A stretch of 64,000 nucleotides of DNA from Prochilodus magdalenae (Eukaryota > Chordata > Actinopteri > Characiformes > Prochilodontidae), in NCBI GenBank assembly GCA_024036415.1, contig JAMWET010006770.1, forward strand, positions 437,501 to 501,500, read 5' to 3'. Under the pieces are notes generated by a model that was not told where the DNA came from, ran no database searches, and worked only from the letters and a program-made list of their open reading frames with translations. This document shows, in pieces, positions 51,702 through 63,989 of the stretch (positions are counted from its first letter, which is position 1; each line of letters starts with the position of its first letter). A program made the position numbers and the translations under genes.

Positions 51702-52599
51702 CAGTTTTTCTCAGTCGATTTGGTTCATTTCTCAGATCAGAATTTAACTTCCTTAAACTATTACATGTACAGTTTTGAGAATTTCAATTCTGATCTGAGA
51801 AATAAATGTTTTTGTAAATTAATGCAAATGGTCAGGTACAATTGTCGACAAATAATTGCATTTTCAATTGCTTATGTCATGTTTATCAAAATGCGTTCGT
51901 CTGATTGTCTGTTGAATTGTCGTAGTCTCCAAAACATTTAGGCTTTAGGTCATAGCCTGGGTCATGTAAGACATAAGGTTGTCATAATCTTTTAGGCATC
52001 ATTTTTGTACCTTTCTATTTTTGGTACATTTTGTAAATTTATCCTAAATTTCTTCAGTGTTCTCAGGTAATTCTTGGCTTTCAGTTATAAAGGCAACTTC
52101 ATGAAGGTTTAGATCAACCAATGGGCAAACAGCTCTCAACCTTAGGTCAGAGGTGCATCTCATGAACCTGTATAGAACCTGTAACACCGTAACCTGTATA
52201 GACACTGCAGTGTCACAAAGTCCCACAATGGAAAGACAAGGCCATGTACAGGGTGAAAAGCCAAGAAGAAGTCAAAGGCTGCGTGGTGGAAGGCTGAGGG
52301 GACAAAACCGAGGAAGAGGTAGGAGAGTCCATGCCCTGTTGCACAGACAACATGACAAAGTATTTTGACTGCCTTGTTCATAGGCAGTGACACACAGACA
52401 TTCTGATGGCACTGTCAAGTTAATTGACATACATTTTTGCTCTTGAGGCAAAAACAAAGCGTTCTGAGTAAGGTATGTGCTTTTGCAGATATTTCATTAA
52501 GTTTTGCTGTTTGCACTAACCGTTTTGAGAAATGCACTTGTTGTCATGACAATGTAAATCATGATGTGAGAAATGTACCAAATCGATTGAGAAAAACTG
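51702..52599 (+). mobile_element. TA-flanked DNA transposon derivative with inverted ends
   Basis: Left end CAGTTTTTCTCAGTCGATTT (then GGT) and right end ACC then AAATCGATTGAGAAAAACTG are near-perfect inverted repeats, each flanked by TA (51700-51701 and 52600-52601), the Tc1/mariner-type target. Near the right end a short plus-strand frame (52153-52368) codes an Arg/Gly-rich stretch (SQRLRGGRLRGQNRGRGRR), which recalls the N-terminus of a group of fish Tc1-like transposases; the rest of such an enzyme is missing. It inserts 157 bp from the TRIM gene B stop codon, probably in that gene's 3' UTR. Confidence 0.75.
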
Positions 52600-52755
52600 T
52601 AGTAGATGTTTTGTTATGTTTTATAAATAATATTCATGTCTGTTGAATTGAACTTAATATGAAAGACTATTTTGGTCACATATTGGAGTGGCTTCATCGT
52701 GTAGTGCTTTCGGTGTCTGCGCATGTCTTTTACGGAATCGGCCTCCACAATTTTT

Positions 52756-55700
52756 TTAAACCGCAGGTAAAATGTTAAAAACCTCCGTTACTCCAGCCAG
52801 GCCTTTATATACAGGCAAGATGATCAGTGGAGCTGAGTTTGCACCTGCCTTACCATAACCTGGGCAAAAGAATGGATAGAGTTTCTCAGTGAAAGACTGA
52901 TCAGTGAAAGAGTAGATAAGAGATTTCGAACCAAAGACCTCCACATCATAAAAGGAGACCAAACCCTTTTCATAATCCACAAACACCCCCAGCTTCTGGA
53001 GCTGCTGTTTCAGGGAGAGGTTTACACAAGAATCAGCACAAGCAAACGTCTTGCCATTTTTTAGAATCACAGTCCAGGTTCCATATTTTCTTTCTGGATA
53101 AGCTTCTTCCCACCTGCTAATGGACTCTCTGGCCACTCCTACATTCCAGTCAGTCTTCCCACTGACCTGCACCTCATAGTAAAAGCTCCCAGAGGAGAAT
53201 GCCTCCTTTGCTAAGATACAGGGATCACTTTCAAATCTTTTGTGGTGTCTGGTGTCTGATACATCAAACCAAGTGTCTGATCCTCTCACTTCTTTTCCAT
53301 CATCAGACAGGATTAAAATGTTGTTTGCAGTGTCAGGGTCCAGAGTCACGTCCACTGAAAATGTTATAAAGATGATATATATTACTAATCATATTATCAC
53401 TTGGCATTACAGTTACATTAGATTAAATGATCTTTGTGTGAGGTCATTGCAAAATGGAAATCATAGCACATTTTTCCATATCTTAACTCCAAACAAAACA
53501 GGATATTCTGATAGTAAATAAGTTCGTAACTATGCTTAACTGGCAACGGTTTTCACTAATACTACAGCTTTCCCTCCTTAATTCCTTAATTATACTCCTT
53601 ATTGTCCCGAATCCCCCCTCTATGGTACATAGCATCATTAAAAGGTTTGTGAAGACCCGAGAAATCTCTGTGTGCAAAGAACAAACCCATAACTAAATGC
53701 TCATGACCTTTGACCCCCTAGATGGCACTACATTAAAAGCTAATATAATCACTAGGTTTGGGAATACTTGTTAATAAACTTTGATTGCTGGTGCATCTAC
53801 AAATGCAGGTCACGACTATGCAAGTACTATGCACAGTGTAAATCATATATCGACAGTCCAGGAACACTGGTGACTGGTGTATTGTGACCAGATGACTCAA
53901 CTTCAGATTGTTTATGTAGACAGTGGACACCACTGATGTACCGCAATGGTAAACAACTGTATTTTAAAATGCAAAATGTTAAAGGTTTACTAATCTTTAT
54001 TTGGTAATTGCATTTCACACACTGTCCTGAGTATTTTGGAATCGAGCTATTTTGGAATCTTCTCATGCCTTCCTGGCTTTGGTGCCAAAAATCAGAAAAC
54101 ATTTTAGAAGAAGATAAAAGTCATTATATTTTGACAGAAAACAACAGAAAATAACAACTTTGCATATGAAATAATGTGCTGATGAATCATGTGTAATGTG
54201 ACAAGACACATGATTTAACATGTGTCTAACTGATCATTATACCTGCATAGAACAGGACCCAGAGGTTGCATGACATGAAACATATTGCAAACATTATTAT
54301 CATCAGTAGTATTAGTCCCCAGCCTGTGATAAAAACAAACAAACAACAAAACCCAAACAAACAGGAACTGTCAAAAACAGTTAACACATTTCAGACATGG
54401 ATGTTTAAGGGCTAATCAAGCAATCAAACTGTGAAATATACTCACATATATCTGGAAAAATTATTGTAAATTACATTACACTTGTAAGATACATTGATTA
54501 CTGTACCTGCTTCCTTCTGTTCACCCGTCTGTTCTAAAAACACAGAAACATATTATCAGCACTGCTTTTTTTGCATTTGTAGATGTAATTCCTACATCTG
54601 ATAAATTATTGTGGACTGTGTTTGGAGCTCACTTACTTAATTGGTGTATTTCTTTGTCCATTATATCTTTGAGGGTTTTCTGAAGCTGTAAAAGTGATGT
54701 CCTCAGAATCTCCTCACTGGAATGAGTGGTGAGATGGATGTCAGCCCAGTCCTTGGTGTGTGGGGTTCTGCACAGTGATGGGCAAATCTACAGTCCAGAA
54801 GGAGAGAGGAGAAGCCCCTCAGCATGGGCAGTGTAGTTGTGTGATGTGCTGCATTGTCATAGAGCAGATAGAGGGACACTGACCTGTAGGAGGTGGAGGT
54901 GGTCCTCAGTGTGGGAGATCTGCTCCAGCTCAGTGTCTCTCCTCTGTAGCTCAGTAATTTCCTGCTCCAGCTCTTTAATGAGATCTTCAGCCTGCCTCTC
55001 AGCTGCTTTCTGCTTCTCCTCCATCACCTCCAGCAGCTCAGCCTGGCTTCTCTCAATGGAGCGTCCCAGAGCAGTGAAAACCTCAACACCACTTGCAGTT
55101 TTATCATCTGTGCTTTTCTAATAGAAGAAGTCAAGTCACTTTCTTAGCATTTTTTGTAAAAGCCATGTTAGGAAAATCAACAAACTGAGTATTAAAATGA
55201 AATATTAGAAACTTTGTTTTGAAATATTTTAAGACCTACTTTGCTGAGCTCCAATGAATGTTTAAAACGTTCAGTCTTCTCCAATCTGTCCTGAATCATT
55301 TTTTGCACCTGTATCTGGGTTTTCTTCACCTGAGCCTGTGAACAGAAAATATATACATTTTTTTACAAGAACCTTACTGCTCATATAAAGACTATAAGGA
55401 CTATAAATTATGGCCACCGTTCATTTCACAGGATGTTTTGTGTTACACATGATATTCCTACCCCAAACATTAAATAACAAATAAAAAAAATACCAAAAGT
55501 CAAGTATGCTGTTACGAAGCTAGTTTAAACAATGAACCTAGACTAATTGCCCTGCCAGTGCATTTATTTAGGGGATTTGATGAAGCAAAGTACAGCAATA
55601 TTGTTATTTGCTTACTAACTGGCGAGAAAAGCAGTGTTTGCTAAAACATAAGTAAAATATGGCAATAACCAAAGATAACTTTCTCTGTCTAAATATGCCA

Positions 55701-56890
55701 GTGGTTACGTGCAATATGAGTTAAATCTGACATCACCTGAGTGGTATAACCTGTAAACTGTACAGGCACTTAAACAAATTAGCTGTGGAAAAATCTCTGT
55801 AAATATCCAGATCATAACTCAGCTACAAATGGATCCATGTCCATATACTCCGTCAATAAGGGTAAACAGTTGTTTGTCATAAAACAGAAATCACTTTAAG
55901 CTCCTGCAGTGTAAGGATTTAAAGCATGTAAACAAAGAACAAACCCTGCCAATATGGTGACCCCATTTAATCACGAAGCACAACACAAAGTTGCTTATCA
56001 AGCTCTATGATATATTCAGTTTCCTACTTTCTTATAGCTATATTTAATGCTGTACAGAAACACTGACTTTGGGAACATGTAAGAGATGTATGGAACAAAC
56101 TTTTACTTTTTATTTTGTGGTTTTAAGGGAATTATTTGGTAAATAATTCTGGAAGTATTATTAGAGCCTGCGTGATTGAAAAGTTGAAAAGCTGAAAAAG
56201 TTGAAAAAAAAAAAGGATTTTTAATAAACGTAACTTTGAAAAGAAGTTTACAGTGTGTGACTGATAGGACTAAATAGGTGAAGCTATCAGTTTAATTATT
56301 ACCTTCAGTTCGCTTCTTGCCTCCTCTATAGGAACAGTGTTGTGAGTCTTGTGATCTCCTTCAGTGCAAAACTGACACACAAATGTCTGTTCGAACCTAC
56401 AGAACAGCTCTAGTGGTCTCTCGTGCTTCTGGCATATGTAGTCCTGCAGGTTCTCCACTGGCTCAATAAGCTTGTGTTTCTGGAGAATCTGTGTGTTCTT
56501 GTGGGGCTTTAGGTGAGTCCTGCAGTAAGACACTCCACAGTTAAGACAAGACTTCACAGACTTCTTTTTGACACCTGTACAAACATCACACAGGACTGTA
56601 GTTAGCTCGGTGGGATGGTCGTCTTCAGCACCGCTGGCATTTAGTTCAGCTGATTTTCTGAACTGAATGGCTGTTTCAGAGATGAAAGTGTTGACTGAGA
56701 GATCTGGCCTGTTCTCAAAACTCTTGTTACACAGTGGGCAGCGCCAGTGGTCACTACTGTCCCAGTATCCTTCAAGGCATTTTTTGCAGAAGTTGTGTCC
56801 ACATGGAGTAGAGACTGGATCAGTGAACACATTCAGACAGATCGAACACAGCAACTGTTCTTCAGACACAATGCTGCTGGACGAGGCCAT
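52756..56890 (-). CDS. Bloodthirsty-type TRIM E3 ligase with predicted transmembrane exon (TRIM gene B)
   Basis: Exons: 56890-56303 (RING and two B-boxes), 55335-55240 (96 nt), 55117-54884 (234 nt), 54787-54637 (151 nt), 54533-54507 (27 nt), 54323-54243 (81 nt), 53354-52756 (PRY-SPRY). All phases join, giving 591 aa. The RING is complete: C15, C18, C30, H32, C35, C38, C51, C54. B-box 1 begins CDVCTGVKKKSVKSCLNC; B-box 2 is CQKHERPLELFCRFEQTFVC; the coiled coil spans about 197-305. The 81-nt exon codes GWGLILLMIIMF then AICFMSCNLWVLFYA (about 366-392), a likely membrane helix, then SPRY LDPDTANNILILSDDGKEV. By family it is a RING ubiquitin ligase whose SPRY binds a target. If the helix is real, RING and SPRY lie on opposite sides of a membrane or the helix is a hairpin; this is inference. 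Confidence 0.85.
54243..54323 (-). CDS. Hydrophobic 81-nt exon of TRIM gene B
   Basis: Acceptor TTATCACAG and donor GCAG|GTATAA are canonical, and the phase is 1/1 like its neighbours, so the exon can be kept or skipped without changing the frame. About 26 residues are almost uncharged (Trp, Leu, Ile, Met, Phe, Cys). Confidence 0.7.
54507..54533 (-). CDS. 27-nt microexon of TRIM gene B
   Basis: Flanked by TTTTTAG and CAG|GTACAG, phase 1/1, coding KQTGEQKEA. The same length and phase occur twice in TRIM gene C. Confidence 0.75.
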
Positions 56891-57059
56891 GCCTGAGGAG
56901 AAAAGACCATTTTACTACCTTCTGTAGAACATGTAGTACATATGCTGCAGAGAAAATAAAGGAACAGGTGACATGGAAAGTAAGGAAATCGACTAGGGGG
57001 TTGCCACAAGGTTGTGGAGAAATAGAGTAATATTTTAGATAACTTATTTCTCAAATATT

Positions 57060-58433
57060 TTTATCCAATCTTTTCCATCTTTCACAGTAGAAATATTTTG
57101 ATGGAGCTCCTCTGCTGTTCTCCGTATAAAGAACGCTGAGTGGGTTGCCGCATAACATGATTTGTTTGGCAAATTCAAGCTCAGTAATGCCTGCGCAAGA
57201 GATACATTTGGATCTTTGCAGCATGTTTTACTTCATTTAGAATTGACTTCTTTTGAACGTCATGCCATTTATGTGAAAACAGAGTGACTGGTGGGTAAGT
57301 TATGACTAAAGCGTCGAGGTAAAGGCCTTTGACAAACTGAACAGCAGTTGAACAGCAGCGCTTACAGCTAACTTCACTGCCTTCTATGTATAACTGCATT
57401 ATGCTGAAACACTGCCACTGAGCATTCACATACAGAGCACTGGCTTCTCAAAATCTGGGAATGTGAAATTAAAACTGGACTCGGTGGTTTGCAAATCTCT
57501 CTGTTTGCTATGCTAAATGCTAAAGGGATCATTTTAAAGCTGTGGGTTTCCATTTGGTTTTGTGTACATTTAATGCTGAAACCTATTTTAAACCATTTAC
57601 ACTTATGGATGCCATGTGATTTCCTTTTAAGGGGTTTCATGCAGCTAACTTTAGGTAAAGTGTTTTTTTTTATATTACTTTTTTTATATATATAAATATG
57701 TCTAAACCTATGTACTTTTTTGACTTCCTTTAAAAAGATTTAAAAAAAAAAAGTACAGTTTTTTTAGTTTCATACTAAGATTTTAACTAAATTCCAAAAG
57801 CATCTTATTCTTTTAAATTAATATTAATATTATAATTTGTTTAATTTCTTACATTTATATATGATTTTGGTGTAACAGGACTAAAACTTGATTATTTTAA
57901 TAATTTTAATACTCATTATTTCTTGAAACAAACAGTCTTAAAGAAATAGCACGCAGCTTGAGCTAGACAGTTTAGTTAAGACTCATGCAAGTATTTAAAT
58001 ATATACATGCTGCTCTTTGCTGGTTTATGCTCATGAGTGCTGTTTAAACACAGGGACTCCGAATAGACTAAGGAGCTTTAACCTGTCACTCACCTGAACG
58101 AGTAAAACCCGTGACTACACTGCCTATGAGAATAAGCCTGGATAATACAGTCAGTAGTGCAGTTTAGACAGTAATGGGCTACACCATCATTGTTAGTTCA
58201 CTGTTATGGTTAATCTCTGGTAGACTACAGTATGGAACAGGAAGCTTTAACGGGTATCTATACTCAACACCGCACATTACTGTTAGCATGTCTACATGTA
58301 CATAGAGCCCCCGGTAAAGTACGGACACTCGACTGCACTATTCACACTCACATTACTGTATTTCTAGTTCTGGACGATCTTATAGTATCTACCTGGGTTC
58401 AACCCACAGCTCTCTCTGCTCTTCCTCACTTAC
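57060..58433. other. TRIM B 5' intron
   Basis: AT-rich, no coding exon seen. It probably separates the non-coding first exon (ending 58434) from the RING exon. Confidence 0.45.
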
Positions 58434-58640
58434 CTGAGTGTCAGTGCTGTCTGTGTTCACACTTCGGTTGTGGTCAAACCTCTGCCTAGGAAAACCCTCA
58501 GTAGCCCAGGCAGTTTCACTTTCGTTTCTCCGGAATTGCCCAATAGCTCCCCCAACTGTCCTGCTCAACAGAGGAGAGAGGGAGCTGACTTTCTTCTTCT
58601 CCTTCACTTGTGTGCATGGAAGAGATGTCTATTTAGTCCT
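58434..58640 (-). other. Candidate 5' non-coding exon and promoter of TRIM gene B
   Basis: CAGCACTGACACTCAG|GTAAGTG at 58434 (minus strand) is a strong donor and matches the sequence at 49130 in TRIM gene A. The upstream limit is a guess. A (TTTG)n patch lies at about 58723-58752. Confidence 0.45.
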
Positions 58641-59329
58641 TTCTCTGTCTTTCATCGTCCTCATGCTGTCTTGTAATGAGTAGCTGCAGCTACTGGCTCT
58701 GAAAACTGCGGATCAGTCTTCTGGTTTGTTTGTTTGTCTGTTTGTTTGTTTGAGAGGAGTTCTCTTTTGGAAGAAGTTTGAGGTATTTAGCACTCTGAAC
58801 TGTTTGATGTTCCTCCCGCGCTGGCCTTGCTCATCAGCTTTTGTTTGGATTTTCCGGTCCACCTTAAAGCATCGCAATACCAATATTTCGCCGGTAGATG
58901 GCGATATTTAAACGAGTCGCAGAATCAAGTCGCGCAATAATGACTTGTGTGTGCTGGAGCCGGACGACCAGATCTCACTCTATGATTCTCATTCTAATAA
59001 CAGAACATTAAAAGCGGATTATAAGAATGAGGACAGCTGTTTAACCTCACCCAGTGAACACGGAATATGGGCTGAGAACGGAGCTCTACAACACCTTTAT
59101 GCACAAGCAAAGAGTGAAAGTACACTGTGAGCAGGTCCTGAAGACCAGGCTCTATTATGAAATAATCTGGGGGAGTCCCAGTAAAGATATGGTACAACTA
59201 ACTTTTTGGAACAGTGTGTTCCACATTTTAAATCAGTATTAGGCCTAAACCTAGATGGTCACAAAGTCCTTATGAACAAAACAGACCATCAATAGTCACA
59301 ATATCTACCTCTTAATCCTTAATCCTCCT

Positions 59330-59400
59330 AATCAGTCTCTGTCTTTCTCTGTCTTTCTCTCTCTCTCTTTCTCTCTTTCCTTCTTTCTCTCTTTCTTTCA
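59330..59400. repeat. CT-rich low-complexity tract
   Basis: TCTCTTTCTCTCTTTCCTTC type sequence directly before the dispersed repeat at 59540-59935. Confidence 0.9.
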
Positions 59401-59539
59401 TCTTTTGTGTTAAGCACTGGAATGACATTTCTCCGGCGCAATCACATCAGAACCCCCAGAGCGGCTAGAGACACCTGAGCATCCTGCCCTGTTTCATCAC
59501 CCGGCATGACTACACCCTTACACTGACCAGCGTCTGGCC

Positions 59540-59935
59540 CTGATCATGAATTCTCTCTATGGGTCGGCTCCATCTTGCAGTTACTCCCTCCTGGACTAAT
59601 CAGACTGGATCTAATAGATGTTCTTCTAAAGTTAGTTCTGTCTTTCTCATCTCACCCGGGTTCGACCTGAGGAGGTTGGGTTCCGCCCTTGAGCCTGGTT
59701 CCTCTCGAGGTTTCTTTCTTACTCAAGGGAGTTTTTCCTCGCCACTGTTGCCTCTGGCTTGCTCAAGGGGGGCTTGGACCCGGTTCCCCCACCCTCGAAT
59801 GTCTGTACATTAACTTTGTAGTTTATTTTCTTTTATATAACAAATTGATTATCTGTGAAGCTGCTTTGAGACAATATTGGTTGTAATAAGCGCTATACAA
59901 ATAAACATTGATTGATTGATTGAATTACAAGACAG
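59540..59935 (+). repeat. Dispersed fish retroposon-like repeat with TTGA tail
   Basis: Segments CTCGAGGTTTCTTTCTTACT, then CAAGGGAGTTTTTCCTCGCC and GTAATAAGCGCTATACAAAT, ending AAACATTGATTGATTGATTGA, are those of a very common teleost interspersed repeat with a SINE/LINE-like simple tail. The exact family is not named. Confidence 0.7.
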
Positions 59936-60000
59936 GAATTACACATTACTGAGCCGCTTTTTTGCTCTATCACTCTGAACTGGAATTTGAGATGACCTGC

Positions 60001-60642
60001 AGAGGCATGCCTAACCATGTCTGACAGGAATGACTGCATGTCATCTAAGACCAGCATCTTTTTGCTTCAGTGCTCGCTGTACTTTGACCTTCAGTACTTG
60101 GTGCGTTTTTCTAGTGCATATTAAAAAAGCTACTCCTGCGTCTCTGTTAGCAGACAGGGGAATTCAGTGCACCAGTAAAGACAGCATTTATTGTCAGCCA
60201 CCATTTACATTTATATTTAAGGTATTTAGCAGACGCTCTTATCCAGAGCGACTAACAACTGTGCTTGGTGTTCCGTTGGATAATATTCCAGCTAGTACAG
60301 GACTATCACTACCATACCATCACTACCATAACCTTATTACCATTGGTGTGGTCCATCAAAAAGCATCTTCCCTTTCTCCTGTTCACTGAGCCTTCTTAGT
60401 ACTGGCGCACCTGCACTGAACACTTCTCTGGATCCTTGTTTTTAATATTTAATAAAACTACGCAGGGGTGTGTGTATGTCCTTAGCCTGCTCATGGAGGC
60501 TTCTATCTGAAAAATAGACCCCCTCTACCTTCTCTCTGTAATTAAAACACTTTTGGAGGAGTAAATTTAAAGTACGTTAAAAGGTACTCAAGAGCTTCAT
60601 CACACCATCAACTTCATATATTTCTGCTGGTTTCTTCTTTTT
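60001..60642 (+). repeat. Duplicated non-coding block, copy 1
   Basis: Starts AGAGGCATGCCTAACCATG and ends ATCAACTTCATATATTTCTG; matches 62260-62659 in the same order and orientation. It carries an insertion of about 125 bp (about 60205-60330) holding the fish-repeat motif AGCAGACGCTCTTATCCAGA, absent from copy 2. Confidence 0.8.
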
Positions 60643-61387
60643 ACTTCGTATTACTTTTAGCATATTGCTGTATTGTGCTAATTTGCCTATAATCTCTATC
60701 TGAGAATAATAAATGTAATCAGTTATTGATGCTCCAGAACATGACAAAAAACATTTGAGGGTATGCTTAAAGAGCTATTTAAAAGCTGTGTTCTGAACAG
60801 TTTAGAGTTTGGTTCTGAAAGACCTTAATACTGAGATGACCTTCTTTTAGAACGACACAAGAAGATATTAACTGAGTATAACGCTAATATTGTCATATTT
60901 TTACTTTTCATTCAATAAATGTCCACAAGACAGCAGCATAATCATTTTATGTCACTACATGTACGTTTGTAGTCAGAATATTGTACTTATGCCCATGTAA
61001 TAAACATGAAATACTTGATTTGAGTGCATACAGAAAATATCATTTAATACACAATGTTTGTGAAAAATGGGATTTGGGAAATAAATTCAAAACTCAGCAG
61101 GCTACTGTTTTTTAAATCAATACACAAGTTAATTCAGTTTAACATATACCACTATGTATGCGAATATGTAATAAAGGTATATGTAATAATAGGTTGCTAA
61201 CAGTTTGGAAGACTGAATACATCATTTCACAGAAAGAATGTAAACAAAACTATTTTTTAATACAATAACAGAATTAAATAAGTAGCATAATGAACAGAGG
61301 AAGTATTTCAATATTTAAACAGATCTCTTGTTTACATTTGTGATTACTTTTCTTCAGTGTGACTTTTTGAGATTTTGAGGTGAAACC
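60643..61387. other. Downstream flank of TRIM gene C
   Basis: AT-rich and without exons. It includes the probable 3' UTR of TRIM gene C on the minus strand. Confidence 0.5.
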
Positions 61388-63989
61388 TTACCTGGAAATG
61401 GGAGAAATGATAAGTGGAGCTGAGTTTTGACCTCTTTTGTTATTACAGGGACTGAAGTACGGATACAGATTTTCAGTGAAAGACTGACCAGTGAAAGAGT
61501 AGATATGAGATCTGGCCTCCACATCATAAAAGGAGACCAGACCCTCCTCATAATCCACAAACACCCCCACCTTCTGGACCTTCTCCTTTAGAGAGAGGAG
61601 GATAGAAGAGCCAACACAAGCGCTGTACTCATTCCCGTTCCTCAGAACCACAGCCCACAATCCATTCTGTGGGTCCAGTGTAATCTTCCCCTTCCTTTTG
61701 ATGGACTCTCTGGCCACTCCTAAATCCCACTTAGTCTTCCCACTGACCTGCACCTCATAGTAAAATCTCCCAGAGGAGAAAGACTCCTTTCCCAGCACAC
61801 AGGGACAATAATTAAATCTGTTTGGAGTGTCAGGAAGATTCTGTATTATGTCTCCATGAGTCACTTGCTTTCCATCTTCAGAAAGGATAAGTTTTGGACT
61901 TGCTGTGTCAGCATCCAGAGTCACATCCACTGAAAGACAAATATTCATGTCAAATATGTTATTTAGGATGACTGAAATACCAGTGTATACTGCATGGGTC
62001 AAAAGCAGGGACACTGTCTCAAATTTTAGAATGTCTACAGCTTGTCTCTTAGTACTTAACTTAACACACAAGGTACCTACAGCAATCGCTTTAGATTTAG
62101 TGCAGCCAGTTTCTGATTACGGAAGGTACCACTTTAAGCTCGAGGAGATTGGCTATGTCCACCTTCCCCATTCCCAGTTGCTTTCCCCAGGTCTGTGAGT
62201 CCACAGATGCACGCACATGCTCAGACAAAAACACCTACTCTCCCATGGCTGACATCTCCAGAGGCATGCCTAGCCATGCCTGGCAAGCATAATGCAACGC
62301 GACCTAAGAGCAGGAGCGTTCTGCTTCAGTGCTGTCTGTACTTTGACCAGCAGTACTTGGCAGCAGTTTCTGATTGATATAAAAACAGCTGCTGTGTCTC
62401 TGTTAACAGACAGCAAAATTCAGTGGACTGCTGGAAAGCGCCATTCCTTGTGAGCCATTACTACCATTGCCTTGTTATCATTCGTGTGGTCCCCAAGGAG
62501 TCCCTGACTTTCCCCTTTGACTTGGTCTTGGAGGCTTCTCCCTGCGGAATAGACCCTCTCTACCTTTTCTCTGATTTTAGAGGAGTAAATTCAAACAGGG
62601 CTTAAAGATGGTTTCATCATATCCTCAACTTCATATGCTTCTACTGGTCTCCTCTTTATGAGAAAGAAACAGAAGTTTACTCTGCACTGATTACAGGGGC
62701 GTCAACCCAGTCACGCTCAAGTACTGGCTAGCACTCCTCCTCCGAGTGCTTGCAGCCACTGGAAAACTGGGAGTATCATGCAAAGCTCATCGTAATCTCA
62801 GGAGTGCCCATAACCCAGTCTAATATAATCTGAGAAAGGAACAGTGCGGTAGGAAACTGCATTAAGGCATTACTATATATGGGTTAAAATGTTTTTTTGT
62901 AACCTTAATTTCTTCTCGTAGACACACCACCCGCTCAGAAGATATGAGAGATCTGAGACTACAGAGATTTTTGGTATTTGCAAACCTAATTGCAAATCTA
63001 ACTTAATATAGTTTCTATATTAAATTCCAGTAACATAGCTACTCATCTGAGATTTTATAAATGGTGAAGCGTTTCAATACGCATACATTTTTCATAAAAT
63101 CATTTATTAAAAGCAGCCTTCAGAGGTTGCCAGCATATCAAATTACATAAATTTATTAATAATATCTACTGTGTCCAAAGTTATATGCATAGATAAACAG
63201 ATTACTAGATCACTATGATAAATAATAAAAAAAAAAAAAGAAAAAATCAGACACTTAATGATGTCCTCAGTCTGGAAAGTTTTGAGGTGTGGAGAACACC
63301 AGAGCACCGTTTACCATCTGCCTCTTTTGGGTCAGTTTTACAGAATCTAAATGGTTCTCTTCTAAACACATTCAGCTGGCCGTCAGGTAACACTGCATGA
63401 AGCTCTGCAAGATTATTTTACACAAGATATTGGTATGTATTAATCCTCACCTCTTATTGGGCACCTAATGCACTTTAGGACAGACTTACTTTTGAGTAAA
63501 AACTATAAAACTGGTAGTGCTTTTTATTTTGTAACTGACTTTGTTGCTTATATGCAAAAAAAAAAAACAAACAAAAAAAACTAATACATACATAAATAAT
63601 GAAAAATCCATCCTTACCTGCATGCTTCATCTTCTTTTCAAACTCTGAGAAAAAAATTCATTTAATCAGGATTTTGTGTCACATATTTAAAAAAAATAAT
63701 TATTTTAAATACCATGATCCAATCATGCAAGTGCACTGCATACATCATGTTCCAAATTAGATGATTCAGCTGCAGTACTGCCAGCTCTAACACCTCAGCA
63801 AAACTCTTCCAAAATATTTAGAAGAGGTTGAAGTGACTGTATGGTATAAAAGTGAGTTTTATGGTAACACAATACATCAATACAAACACATAGTTATTGA
63901 ACCTTTGCACCAATTTTAGCATTTCTGGAGAAAGTAAAAGATAACAAGTGAAGGACATTTACCGTCCTCTACCCTCTGCCTCTGGATTT
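61388..63989 (-). CDS. Bloodthirsty-type TRIM protein, 3' part (TRIM gene C)
   Basis: Partial: the gene runs off the right edge, so RING, B-boxes and coiled coil are not in view. Exons: 63989-63963 (27 nt, IQRQRVED), 63644-63618 (27 nt, EFEKKMKHA), 61929-61388 (PRY-SPRY, 542 nt). The two microexons and the SPRY exon all use phase 1, so they join cleanly. The SPRY reads LDADTASPKLILSEDGKQV, KWDLGVARESIKRKGKI and VGVFVDYEEGLVSFYDVEA and ends LIISPISR. I see no hydrophobic exon like that of gene B in the 1.7 kb between 61929 and 63618. It is closer to gene A than B in the VEARSHIYSF segment. Confidence 0.82.
62260..62659 (+). repeat. Duplicated non-coding block, copy 2
   Basis: Second copy of the block at 60001-60642, inside the TRIM gene C intron between the SPRY exon and the microexons. 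Shared anchors include CTGTACTTTGACC, CAGTACTTGG, GTGTGGTCC and GGAGGAGTAAATT. It lacks the insertion present in copy 1. Confidence 0.8.

Noticed and set aside
61930..63617. A hydrophobic exon in TRIM gene C like that of gene B
   Set aside because: No segment with both splice sites, phase 1 and a hydrophobic reading was found on the minus strand.
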